NCBI GenBank assembly: GCA_900314715.1
Contig: OMWI01000031.1
Location: forward strand, 1-60,306
Direction of reading: 5' to 3'
From: an uncultured Prevotellaceae bacterium
GTDB taxonomy: Bacteria; Bacteroidota; Bacteroidia; Bacteroidales; Bacteroidaceae
DNA length: 60,306 nt
The translations under genes and the position numbers were made by a program. Position 1 is the first letter of the stretch. Each line of letters opens with the position of its first letter. The notes beneath the pieces are model-generated. The model had not been told where the DNA came from and searched no databases. It worked only from the letters and a program-made list of their open reading frames with translations. Shown here piece by piece: positions 35,036 to 42,900 of this stretch.

Positions 35036-35812
35036 TTACCACCAATTTTGATATTTGTATTTGGGTATCAAATCTTTCATACCTTTACTCTTATTACAAT
35101 GCTCACATGTTAACTGAAGATTGCAAGGATCGTTTGTACCGTAATCTTTTAAAGGAACAATATGGTCAAAGTTCTTCTTGTTAAGGATATTGACTTGACC
35201 TGTTAAATCCTTATTGCAGAACACACAACGTCCTTTATCCCTATGATATACAGCATGCTTAACCCATTGAGGAATGGAACATCTCTTAATCGTACCATCT
35301 TCATTTCTTGCTTTTTCTGGCCACTTCACATAATCTGAATATGTTCCATCTTCATCGATCAGCACATTACGAACTAATCGATTAAAAAGGGCTAAAAAAT
35401 GTTTGTCATTGAACAGAATATGAACGACCTCATCTGATATCACGTCAAAAAACTGGATAAACTTTTCTTCATTTTTCTCGAACCATTTCCAAACAAAATC
35501 ATTGTCCTCATCATCATAGGTTGTATATTTCAATCTTACCTTATATATTTTCATTAGTTTAATCCACCATTCTATACCATCTTCTTCTATTAAGTCACCA
35601 TTCTTGCGGAAATCTTTGCTGTAATAACAATATAAAGTACTTGCCACATAAATGTGAAGTAGGGAATTTCTATTAAACTTCAGAGCACTTTGAACAAATG
35701 CCTCTTCATTGAAATTCCAAAAATCAACCCCTGCCTCAACATTCATGTAAACAATGCTTAAGAACTTGTAGATTGATTCAAATTTATATTCCTTAAGATT
35801 ATATTCAATCAT
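35036..35812 (-). CDS. HNH endonuclease
   Basis: 258 residues. The C-terminal ~75 residues form an HNH domain: RDKGRCVFCNKDL (first zinc Cys pair), FDHIVPLKDYGTNDPCNLQL (H...N) and TCEHCNKSKGM (second Cys pair and final motif). The N-terminal ~180 residues are helical and unrecognised. It follows the CXXX modification gene by 45 bases on the same strand and may be co-transcribed with the peptide operon. HNH genes are not a known core part of such systems, so it could equally be an independent hitch-hiker. Confidence 0.85.
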   Translation of the reverse strand: MIEYNLKEYKFESIYKFLSIVYMNVEAGVDFWNFNEEAFVQSALKFNRNSLLHIYVASTLYCYYSKDFRKNGDLIEEDGIEWWIKLMKIYKVRLKYTTYDDEDNDFVWKWFEKNEEKFIQFFDVISDEVVHILFNDKHFLALFNRLVRNVLIDEDGTYSDYVKWPEKARNEDGTIKRCSIPQWVKHAVYHRDKGRCVFCNKDLTGQVNILNKKNFDHIVPLKDYGTNDPCNLQLTCEHCNKSKGMKDLIPKYKYQNWW

Positions 35813-35857
35813 ATCTGATAATATGATTTCTTATACGATAGCTACCAATATAAGTAA

Positions 35858-36136
35858 TCAATCTCCTACAAGAAGAATCTCACAAGTTTCAAAATTTATT
35901 TCCCAGTTTCCGTTCTCTTTAGATTCCCACATATATTTCTCTGCCATACGATTCCACCATGATTGAAACTTGGTTCCTGTTTCTCCTATGTCTTTTACAA
36001 GTTTCTCGTATAACTCAGTGTTATCTACTGAGAGAATCTTTGCCAGTTCGTTCAAACCATTGCGACGTTCAAAGAGTAACTGAATTTCATTCCTCTCCTC
36101 GGGTGTCACCTGCCCTACAAGTTTTCTTGTTGCCAT
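35858..36136 (-). CDS. CXXX repeat peptide modification system protein
   Basis: 92 residues resembling the small partner protein of the CXXX-repeat radical-SAM systems of Bacteroidetes: VGQVTPEERNEIQLLFERRN, LAKILSVDNTELYEKLVKDI, FQSWWNRMAEKYMWES. Helical and cytoplasmic; perhaps a recognition or chaperone subunit. It overlaps the end of the maturase gene by 22 bases in another frame, so the two are co-expressed. Family name from memory of the NCBI protein-family naming; role not biochemically known to me. Confidence 0.75.
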   Translation of the reverse strand: MATRKLVGQVTPEERNEIQLLFERRNGLNELAKILSVDNTELYEKLVKDIGETGTKFQSWWNRMAEKYMWESKENGNWEINFETCEILLVGD

Positions 36137-37080
36137 TTTTCTCTATTTTCAAAAGGGTCCAAATAATCTATTTTCGTTATTTCTTCCTGCTCTAGCAGGA
36201 ATGTACCGTGTTTGCGATTATTATTCATTAACTCTCGCGAAGCATTTCGTTCTAAGTGAGCAACCACACACTGTTCATGCGAAGGAGTATTCACTTCGAG
36301 TGTGGTTTTCCTGTTTAACCACACACAACGCTTACACTGGTAGGCATCGCAATGACGGCAGACAGGAGCATACTTCAACTTATATAGTTGCTTGTTCTTA
36401 ATGTCAAGCCCATTTTCCAAATCACCAACGTAGTCATCTTCATCCTCATAATAGAATGCTGGACAGATATAGAACTTTCCGTTAGGTGCAAGAGTAATAT
36501 TCGTTTCTCCGGCCCCGCAGTTATTCATCTCCTTCAGCATCAAGCGGTCAGTCAGCAGGTTCAATTGTGGTGACTTCCCATCTGCATACATCTTTTCCAT
36601 AGCTTTTGAAACATCTTGCAAGAAAGCTTTATATTTATCGAAGTCTTCTTCTTTAAATGTCTCAACATCCATCATCACAACATTAAGACGTGGAGTTTTG
36701 GCAAGTAATTCAACAACTTTGTCTTTGTTGTTGAATAAATCCTGTTTATTCACCCTCAGCACAACAGGCTCATCAATGGTATCTATGTCGCTGAAACCAT
36801 TTAATACAAGCACATCCGTACTATAATTTCCAATAGAGGGGGTATTGTGGGGAAATGGTTTTATCTTAGAATGGTCAATACTCTCTATCACCTCTCTGTA
36901 TTCTGTAGGCAATTCGGAGTCAGGATAGACACACTGAATCGTCAAGTTCTCCATCATACCAAAGCGAATGCCTTTACGCAAGGTCTCAATAGGAATCAAC
37001 TTGCGCTCCTTGGAGGATTGCTTATAATGGCAGAAAGATGTTGAAGCATCATCTAGTATTATAATTAGGTATTGTAGCAT
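36115..37080 (-). CDS. CXXX repeat peptide maturase (SPASM protein lacking the radical-SAM Cys motif)
   Basis: 321 residues. The C-terminal half has a SPASM-like cluster domain: NNCGAGETNITLAPNGKFYI, YICPAFYYED, APVCRHCDAYQCKRCVWLN and HEQCVVAHLERN. The N-terminal half, where a radical-SAM CxxxCxxC should be, has no such motif (LIIILDDASTSFCHYKQSS), so it should not generate a radical itself. This matches the paired maturase of CXXX-repeat operons, probably a partner of the true radical-SAM enzyme encoded at 37084-38298, four bases upstream. It may bind the cysteine-rich precursor or extra Fe-S clusters. Confidence 0.8.
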   Translation of the reverse strand: MLQYLIIILDDASTSFCHYKQSSKERKLIPIETLRKGIRFGMMENLTIQCVYPDSELPTEYREVIESIDHSKIKPFPHNTPSIGNYSTDVLVLNGFSDIDTIDEPVVLRVNKQDLFNNKDKVVELLAKTPRLNVVMMDVETFKEEDFDKYKAFLQDVSKAMEKMYADGKSPQLNLLTDRLMLKEMNNCGAGETNITLAPNGKFYICPAFYYEDEDDYVGDLENGLDIKNKQLYKLKYAPVCRHCDAYQCKRCVWLNRKTTLEVNTPSHEQCVVAHLERNASRELMNNNRKHGTFLLEQEEITKIDYLDPFENREKWQQENL

Positions 37081-37083
37081 TGT

Positions 37084-38298
37084 TCAGCATATTACAGGAT
37101 TAGATTTCTTCTTATTCTTCTCAAACTCCTCGCGTTTTCTTTCCATTTCTAACTTTCGGTAGAGTTTATTCCAATAGTAGTTATTAGCCCGCACTCGTGC
37201 CTTGTGCATTTTGCAAATAGCTGTTGAACGTTGGAATATCGTGCTCGTATCAGCAGCATCATAATTTTCTCCCTGACACCAAGCACATCCACTTGCCACT
37301 TCACAATCCAAACATTCTTGAGGAGATTGAGTACTACGGTCGAGTGTAAGGAAGGGACGCAACAGATTCTTATTGATACCATCATTTACATTACCAATAA
37401 CACAAGCCTTTTTGCTTCTAAGTGAATACTGAGCAAAGCGAGTACAAGGATAAAAATTACCTGCTGCGTCTACTGCCAACATTTTCCCTGCTCCGCACCA
37501 GTTTTGATTATCTCGTTTAAGGTCTAATGGTTTGCCAATATGTTCAGCGAAAAAGGAGCAAGCATAGCTTTTGTAGTACTCACCCTCGATGATAGCATCT
37601 GCCAATTCCAACAACTGTTCTTCAAACAACTTATCATCACCATCTTTCCAAACATTCTCAAACACGCAATTGATATTCACCTCATGGATACCTAAAGAGA
37701 ATAGGTGCAGCACACTTTCTTTGATATAAGAAATGTCTGGCGAACTTATGGTTACTTTAGTTGACGCATTGGGGAATTGACTTAGCCAAAGGGGAATGTT
37801 TTTTACAACACTCTTATACGACCCTTTCTCACTATGCTTATATACACGATTTAAATCATGTTTCTTTTCCGTTCCATCAATAGTAATACCGATACTTAGG
37901 TGGTTGAGATTCTTCTTGATGAATCGTTGCACCTTTTGTTCATGATAGTTGATTCCATTGGTTGAGAACGAGAAACGAAATGAATTAAACCAGTGGTGGT
38001 CTTTTCTGAACATTTCTGTCTTCAAGTAATCGCAAATTCTGTCTATGAGTTCGATTTCTAGAAAAGGCTCGCCACCAATGAAGTCCCACACAACACTTTC
38101 TTCCTTGAATTCATCTTCGCAGTCAAGAATGAAGTCAATAGCTTGCTTGGCAACATTAAAAGACATTCGTTCCTTTTCATTCTTTCCGACCAAATAGCAA
38201 TACTTACAGGCTAATTGGCAATCCTTTGTTACAATGAATGTAATACTCTTTGACTTCCCTGACTGCCATGAGCCACTTGATTCCTTGAGACTGTCCAT
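37084..38298 (-). CDS. Radical SAM/SPASM peptide maturase for a CXXX-repeat target
   Basis: 404 residues. The radical-SAM cluster motif is Cys27-x3-Cys31-x2-Cys34 in VTKDCQLACKYCYLVGKN. The TIM-barrel follows (VVWDFIGGEPFLEIELIDRI, FSFSTNGINYHE, LSIGITIDGTEKKHD), then a SPASM auxiliary-cluster domain (WCGAGKMLAVDAAGNFYPCT, ECLDCEVASGCAWCQGEN, STAICKMHKAR). It uses SAM-derived radicals to cross-link or otherwise modify a peptide. The gene directly upstream encodes a peptide with many CXXX repeats, the evident substrate. Cytoplasmic. Confidence 0.9.
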   Translation of the reverse strand: MDSLKESSGSWQSGKSKSITFIVTKDCQLACKYCYLVGKNEKERMSFNVAKQAIDFILDCEDEFKEESVVWDFIGGEPFLEIELIDRICDYLKTEMFRKDHHWFNSFRFSFSTNGINYHEQKVQRFIKKNLNHLSIGITIDGTEKKHDLNRVYKHSEKGSYKSVVKNIPLWLSQFPNASTKVTISSPDISYIKESVLHLFSLGIHEVNINCVFENVWKDGDDKLFEEQLLELADAIIEGEYYKSYACSFFAEHIGKPLDLKRDNQNWCGAGKMLAVDAAGNFYPCTRFAQYSLRSKKACVIGNVNDGINKNLLRPFLTLDRSTQSPQECLDCEVASGCAWCQGENYDAADTSTIFQRSTAICKMHKARVRANNYYWNKLYRKLEMERKREEFEKNKKKSNPVIC

Positions 38299-38305
38299 AT
38301 ATAGC

Positions 38306-38827
38306 CTAATAATTTTTATTCATGCTTACGCAATTGGATTTGCAGGTCGTAACACATCCATCTTTGCAACTACCAGTACAATGCGTTTTGCATGTACGCC
38401 AACAATCACTTTGACATTCAGCTGAACAAGTACCTTTACAAGTTGACTGACATGAATTAGAGCATTGGTTTCCGCAGACATCTTTGCACCCTCCTGAACA
38501 GCTACTTGCACAAGATGAACATCCAGAAGATCCAGAGCTTGATCCTGAACAGGTACTCCTACATGAGCCCGAGCAACTACTACCACAGGATGAACAACCA
38601 GATGAGCTACCAGAACTGGACCCTGTACATGAACCAGCACAGGAATTACTACAACTTCCCATACAGCTTCCATTACATCCATTAGGGCTGTCAAATGGAT
38701 CTTCCTTACTACAACTCATCATAAAGTTTGGTAATGCAAATACACCTAACATTGGAAGAATTGTCTTCGCACTTTGCCTAAAGAACTCTCGTCTTGATAT
38801 TGGATTATTTTTTTTCATAGTGCTCAT
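38306..38827 (-). CDS. Cys-Xaa-Xaa-Xaa repeat precursor peptide with Tat lipoprotein signal
   Basis: 173 residues. The N-terminus is a twin-arginine-type signal (SRREFF at 11-16, hydrophobic TILPMLGVFALPNF) ending in a lipobox (MMSC, Cys39). The mature part holds about 27 cysteines. The first blocks are Ser/Gly-rich (CNGSCMGSCSNSCAGSC and CSSCGSSCSGSC); the last 16 cysteines run as an unbroken CXXX series (CASSCSGGCKDVCGNQC and on to CKSNC). This is the expected substrate of the radical-SAM pair encoded downstream. Tat export would fit, since the modified peptide must fold in the cytoplasm first. An ATG at 38818 is an alternative start. Final chemistry and activity unknown. Confidence 0.88.
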   Translation of the reverse strand: MSTMKKNNPISRREFFRQSAKTILPMLGVFALPNFMMSCSKEDPFDSPNGCNGSCMGSCSNSCAGSCTGSSSGSSSGCSSCGSSCSGSCRSTCSGSSSGSSGCSSCASSCSGGCKDVCGNQCSNSCQSTCKGTCSAECQSDCWRTCKTHCTGSCKDGCVTTCKSNCVSMNKNY

Positions 38828-38829
38828 TA

Positions 38830-39135
38830 CTAGAAATTTACTGTTTCATGTTTTACAATATCTCTTGTGTTGATAGTATATTCTTGAGGTTGAGAATCCT
38901 GTAGGGAAATGTCTACTTGAGAAGTTCGCACAGCTTTTACTCTTAGTAGGCCATCTGTGTCAATCTTGTTAATCGTATTCATTATCAATAGTTTCTCCTC
39001 ATCTTCGTCCAATATCAAATCGTGAATAACGTAGATTATATATGACAAACCATCAATTCTCTCTTCATCTCTCATGTGAACAGCAATAGCATGATGCGCT
39101 CTTACTACTGAACGAATAAATTCCCTTGACACCAT
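38830..39135 (-). CDS. Hypothetical protein at the head of the CXXX peptide operon
   Basis: 101 residues, soluble, no signal. REFIRSVVRAHHAIAVHMRD is an N-terminal helix; the rest alternates acidic helix and strands (LILDEDEEKLLIMNTINK, VDISLQDSQPQEYTINT). No family recognised. It ends two bases before the precursor start, so it is part of the operon. It could be a regulator or a recognition element for the precursor. Confidence 0.65.
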   Translation of the reverse strand: MVSREFIRSVVRAHHAIAVHMRDEERIDGLSYIIYVIHDLILDEDEEKLLIMNTINKIDTDGLLRVKAVRTSQVDISLQDSQPQEYTINTRDIVKHETVNF

Positions 39136-39524
39136 ATTGTTTATATCTGCCTTATGACACCCGAGTTTAGAGCCATTATTCCATTTCGTTTAACCACACA
39201 ACAAATAGACGTGGGTATCCACATCATGCTCATCCGCTGTCTGAGGCCTACCACAGCCCTGAGTGCTGACGAACAGAGTGACACCCACGTAACATATTGC
39301 TGATTCACCCGAAAGTGTGCTGTGAAGGCATGGTTAGCCTTCAAGCACACAACGGGGATACATATTCAGCATACCCGTGGCATCAAACTCAGCAATGTCT
39401 TTGGCACTCTTTTTCTGTGGTAATTTCAGACAGCCAGTCGACAAAGCATCATGTGACGCTTTTCCATTATGTAGTGCTCACCCGATTGTCAACATCCCTC
39501 GTTAGGAACTTTCATCGGGTAATG
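39136..39524 (-). promoter_or_regulatory. Long, apparently structured 5' leader of the CXXX peptide operon
   Basis: From the promoter at 39531-39559 to the first gene lie about 390 transcribed bases without a good gene. Several stems are visible on paper: ACCCGAT/ATCGGGT (39514-39520 with 39480-39486) right at the 5' end; AAAGC...GCTTT near 39445-39465; GTGTGCTTGAAGGC paired with GCCTTCACAGCACAC (39315-39350); and ACGTGGGT/ACCCACGT (39283-39290 with 39209-39216). Small frames occur inside (an 8-codon MKVPNEGC near the 5' end; an unstarted frame ending DATGMLNMYPRCVLEG at 39334). An attenuator or structured RNA is possible, as is a decayed gene. Confidence 0.4.
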
Positions 39525-39530
39525 CGATTG

Positions 39531-39559
39531 CAAATATACTCATTTATTTGCAAAAACAA
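39531..39559 (-). promoter_or_regulatory. Promoter of the CXXX peptide operon
   Basis: Minus strand: TTG at 39559-39557, 18-nt spacer, TATATTTG at 39538-39531. This is the only good promoter pattern between the operon and the pectate lyase gene. Confidence 0.55.
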
Positions 39560-39720
39560 TTATTTTCAGTCATATTTTACATAAAAATGCTCTTAATCTA
39601 TAATCATAGGCTATGTCAAAGAGGTTGGTAAGAAACACCTGAGACGATGACTATAAAGAAAGAATTATCCCGACAGAAAAAGAACAGCTATTATTGTAGT
39701 TCGTTTTTTAGCAAAAAGAA

Positions 39721-39754
39721 AAAGGCCGATTTCCTCATTTGGAATTCGGCCTTT
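39721..39754 (-). terminator. Terminator of the pectate lyase transcript
   Basis: AAAGGCCGATTTCC pairs with GGAATTCGGCCTTT; on the minus strand the stem is followed by TTCTTTTTG. It lies about 170 bases past the lyase stop codon. Confidence 0.8.
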
Positions 39755-39774
39755 ATGTTTAATACAAAGCCATT

Positions 39775-39847
39775 GTACAAATGATACATGGCTAATGTAC
39801 GAATGATACATGACTAATGTACGAATGATACATGGCTAATGTACGAA
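39775..39847. repeat. 22-bp tandem repeat, about 3.3 units
   Basis: Units of GTACGAATGATACATGGCTAAT start at 39775, 39797 and 39819, with part of a fourth; copies differ at one or two positions. It lies in the 3' untranslated part of the pectate lyase transcript. A degenerate array with the same 22-base period and similar unit sequence is at 60091-60222. Confidence 0.8.
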
Positions 39848-39924
39848 ATGAAAACTGGCGGTTTGAGACAATCTCACGATATATGCTTTTTCATAAACAA
39901 CATCATCCACGGATGGTATAATCA

Positions 39925-42900
39925 TCAGAAGATAACCTTTCGCGACTCTACCTTTCCTTGATAGTTATAGATGCGAACAAGGTAAATGCCTTTGGCGGGT
40001 GTGGAGACCTTTTCGCCTGAAAGGGTATAATACTCGATGCGAATGGGTTCATTCAGATGGATGCTCTCTACCCCACTTGTATCGCCACCGAAATGATATT
40101 CCAGATAGATAATCACGCATTGCTGTTCTCCCGTATTGGTAAACGTCACCTTATCAGGTACGTTGTCTAAGGTAAAATCCACTTTGTTGGGATTGGAACG
40201 GGGAGCATCCAAATCCAATACGGTCGTCGTGGTTTCGGTGTAGTTCACTCCTGCCACCTCTTTCCAATAACTGGTGCGATTGGAAGCATTGGTTCCCGTG
40301 ATACTATAAATGCTCATCTTGGTGGCTTTTGCTCCTTCAGGCATGAAGATGGTGTTTTGTGCACCATTAGAAAGTTTGATGGCTGTACGTTGCAACATCT
40401 CGCCCTTGTATTCGATGTCGAGTTTGGGCGTTCCAGCACTGGTATATGCTTTGGCAAGGTTGCCCGTGATGACCATGGAAAAGCCGAAAGCCTCATCGTT
40501 CTCCGCTCCCACCATCATGTTATTGTAAGAACTATTGTCGTATGACTTGGCAATCATATTGCCCCAAGCCAACAAGGCGGTCTTCGTCTCGCCTACTGGT
40601 TGTGGGTCAATAATCGTCTGGTCATCTGGGTTGTCCTCACCGCCTACTACCTTGATGATACCATTGGTATAGAGTTCGGAAGTATCCCATGTTTGTCCCT
40701 CTCCAGGAGTGGCAGGTTGTATTTCCGCGAATGTTCCCGTAATACTTCCGCCAGAGATATTGAATACTTGATATTCCGTCTTGTTGTAGGGTGCTTCTGC
40801 TATCTCGCCTTCGTTGATTTGCAAGATGGCTCCATTGGTAAGCGTCAAGGCACCTTTCAGGGTGAGCGTATTACTCTTGGTGCGATCTGCCAATACATTC
40901 ACGATACCGCCACTATTCACTTTCAAGGCTCCGCCAAACGTCAATCCCCTACCGTTTATAAGGGTGTCGCCAACTTGCAAGGTAGCATTCTGATTGATGG
41001 TGGTTGCACCCGCAAGACTTCCCGTTCCAGCAAGGATGGCACCAGAACGAACACTGATGGCACCTGTACCAGAATGTTGACCATTAACTATCAATCGTCC
41101 CTTGGTCACAGTGGTCGTTCCGCTATAAATATTGGCTCCCGTCAAACGCCAATCTCCTGAGCCCTGCTTTTCAATCGTGGTCTTTCCTTTCTGACCACCT
41201 TGTGCACGGTCGTCAATGACACCACGGAATGTTTCGTCGGTATTTGCACCACCAACTATCCAGGTACCACTACCATTTGCCGCCTTTACATCGAAACCAG
41301 ATAGGAATGTACCTGCATCACCCGAAAGACCTCCTAAATAGAAAGTGGATTGATTTTTTGCACCATTCACCTGTGCCGTTCCTTTCAAATAGAGTGCGGC
41401 GTTTTTCACACCCACACCATTTCTAACGGCGAACTGACTGCTACCAGCTTTTCCCGTACCATTGACGATGAGTTGTCCCGTAAAGTTATCCCAGTTTCCT
41501 TCGATGTATTCGCGGAGGTAATGTACATTCCAAATCAACGTTCCCTTTCCTGTAACACTACATTTGTTGGTGTTCCAAAGATCGAAATCTACGGTGGATG
41601 TAGTTCCTTCAACCGCTTCGATGGGGAAATTGTAGGTAACGCTACTCTCATTCTTACCAATGGTAACGAACGAACCACCAGCCATCACCAGTTTTTTGGC
41701 CTTACCAATACCAGCATCAGAGACTTCCTTGTTGTTGAGTTTCAACACGCCGCCAGCCATGACCAAATCACCGTCGAACTTAAAGAAGTTAGGCGTATTA
41801 ACCGTTAGCTGTCCTTCACCACCAATCGTCAAGTTGCCCGAACCTTCTATGCCACCATTCATGGTAACGATTGTTCCACTCTTGGCGATGTTGAATTCGG
41901 TATCATCATAAAGCGTGGCCGACCTATCGGTAGTAGTGGTGCTTCCCGTATATTTATACGTACCACCATCCATGATCCAGTTTTGCGCAAACTCTTGACT
42001 CTTTCCCAAGCCACTCGCATAACCGCCGTTTTTCAAAGACGAGAATTCATAGACACCCTTGTGCAATACCGTAGGACCTTCATATTGTTGGTCGGCGGCA
42101 ATGGTGAGCGTTCCTTCACCTGTCTTGTTCAACGAAGCAGAACCACTGATATATCCCGTTCCGTTGATGGTAACGTTAGCATCAGAGCGAACGACCACCG
42201 CCGTCTTTGGCGTTGCTTCATTGAGCGTGATGACTTGGTCTTCCGTTGGAGCGATAAGCCACTCTCCGTCTCCCGTACCTTCAAAGGTTTCCGCATCAAT
42301 GATGTCGGTTTGTTCTGGACGAGTCTTTGCGGTCAACTCAGGAGTATATTCCGACTTCACCTCACCATCAAAAGCGCAGATACGTACTTGATAAGCCGTA
42401 GCTGGCTTGAGCGATGCATCATTGATGACAAACTTCTGAACGTTTGCCGATGTTCTTCCCACTTCCACGAATGTACCGTCTTTCTGCATCTCAACGATAA
42501 ATCCATCCTCATTATCCGTGAAATCATACCAAGAAATGGTAAGGCTATTGGTGGTTGAAGATTCCAACGAAGGATGCAAGGGCGCACGCAAGAAATACTG
42601 ACGATTGTCTTTGGTAATGCCATTGATATAGTTCTCGATGTTCGCATAGCCATTCTCGGCAATCGTCATGGCATCATTAGCATTGGGATTGGTGCCATTA
42701 GCAGTTTCCCATTCGTCAGGCATTCCGTCATTATCCGTATCTACACGCTTTTCTCCCTTATAGAAACTCCATGATGTGGGTACACCGATAGGAAGTTCGT
42801 TTTCATTGGTGATGAGCTTTCCTTTCTTTCCAAACGATAATACCTCGTCAACCATATAGCAATCTGCCAAATCACGATAAGGTAATGAAGCTCCCACGTC

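Noticed and set aside
39141-39350. 69-codon minus-strand frame in the RiPP leader
   Set aside because: Runs through both arms of strong hairpins and has no recognisable domain; treated as leader sequence.
39775-39847. Possible CRISPR array
   Set aside because: The 22-bp units are contiguous with no unique spacers and no cas genes are present.
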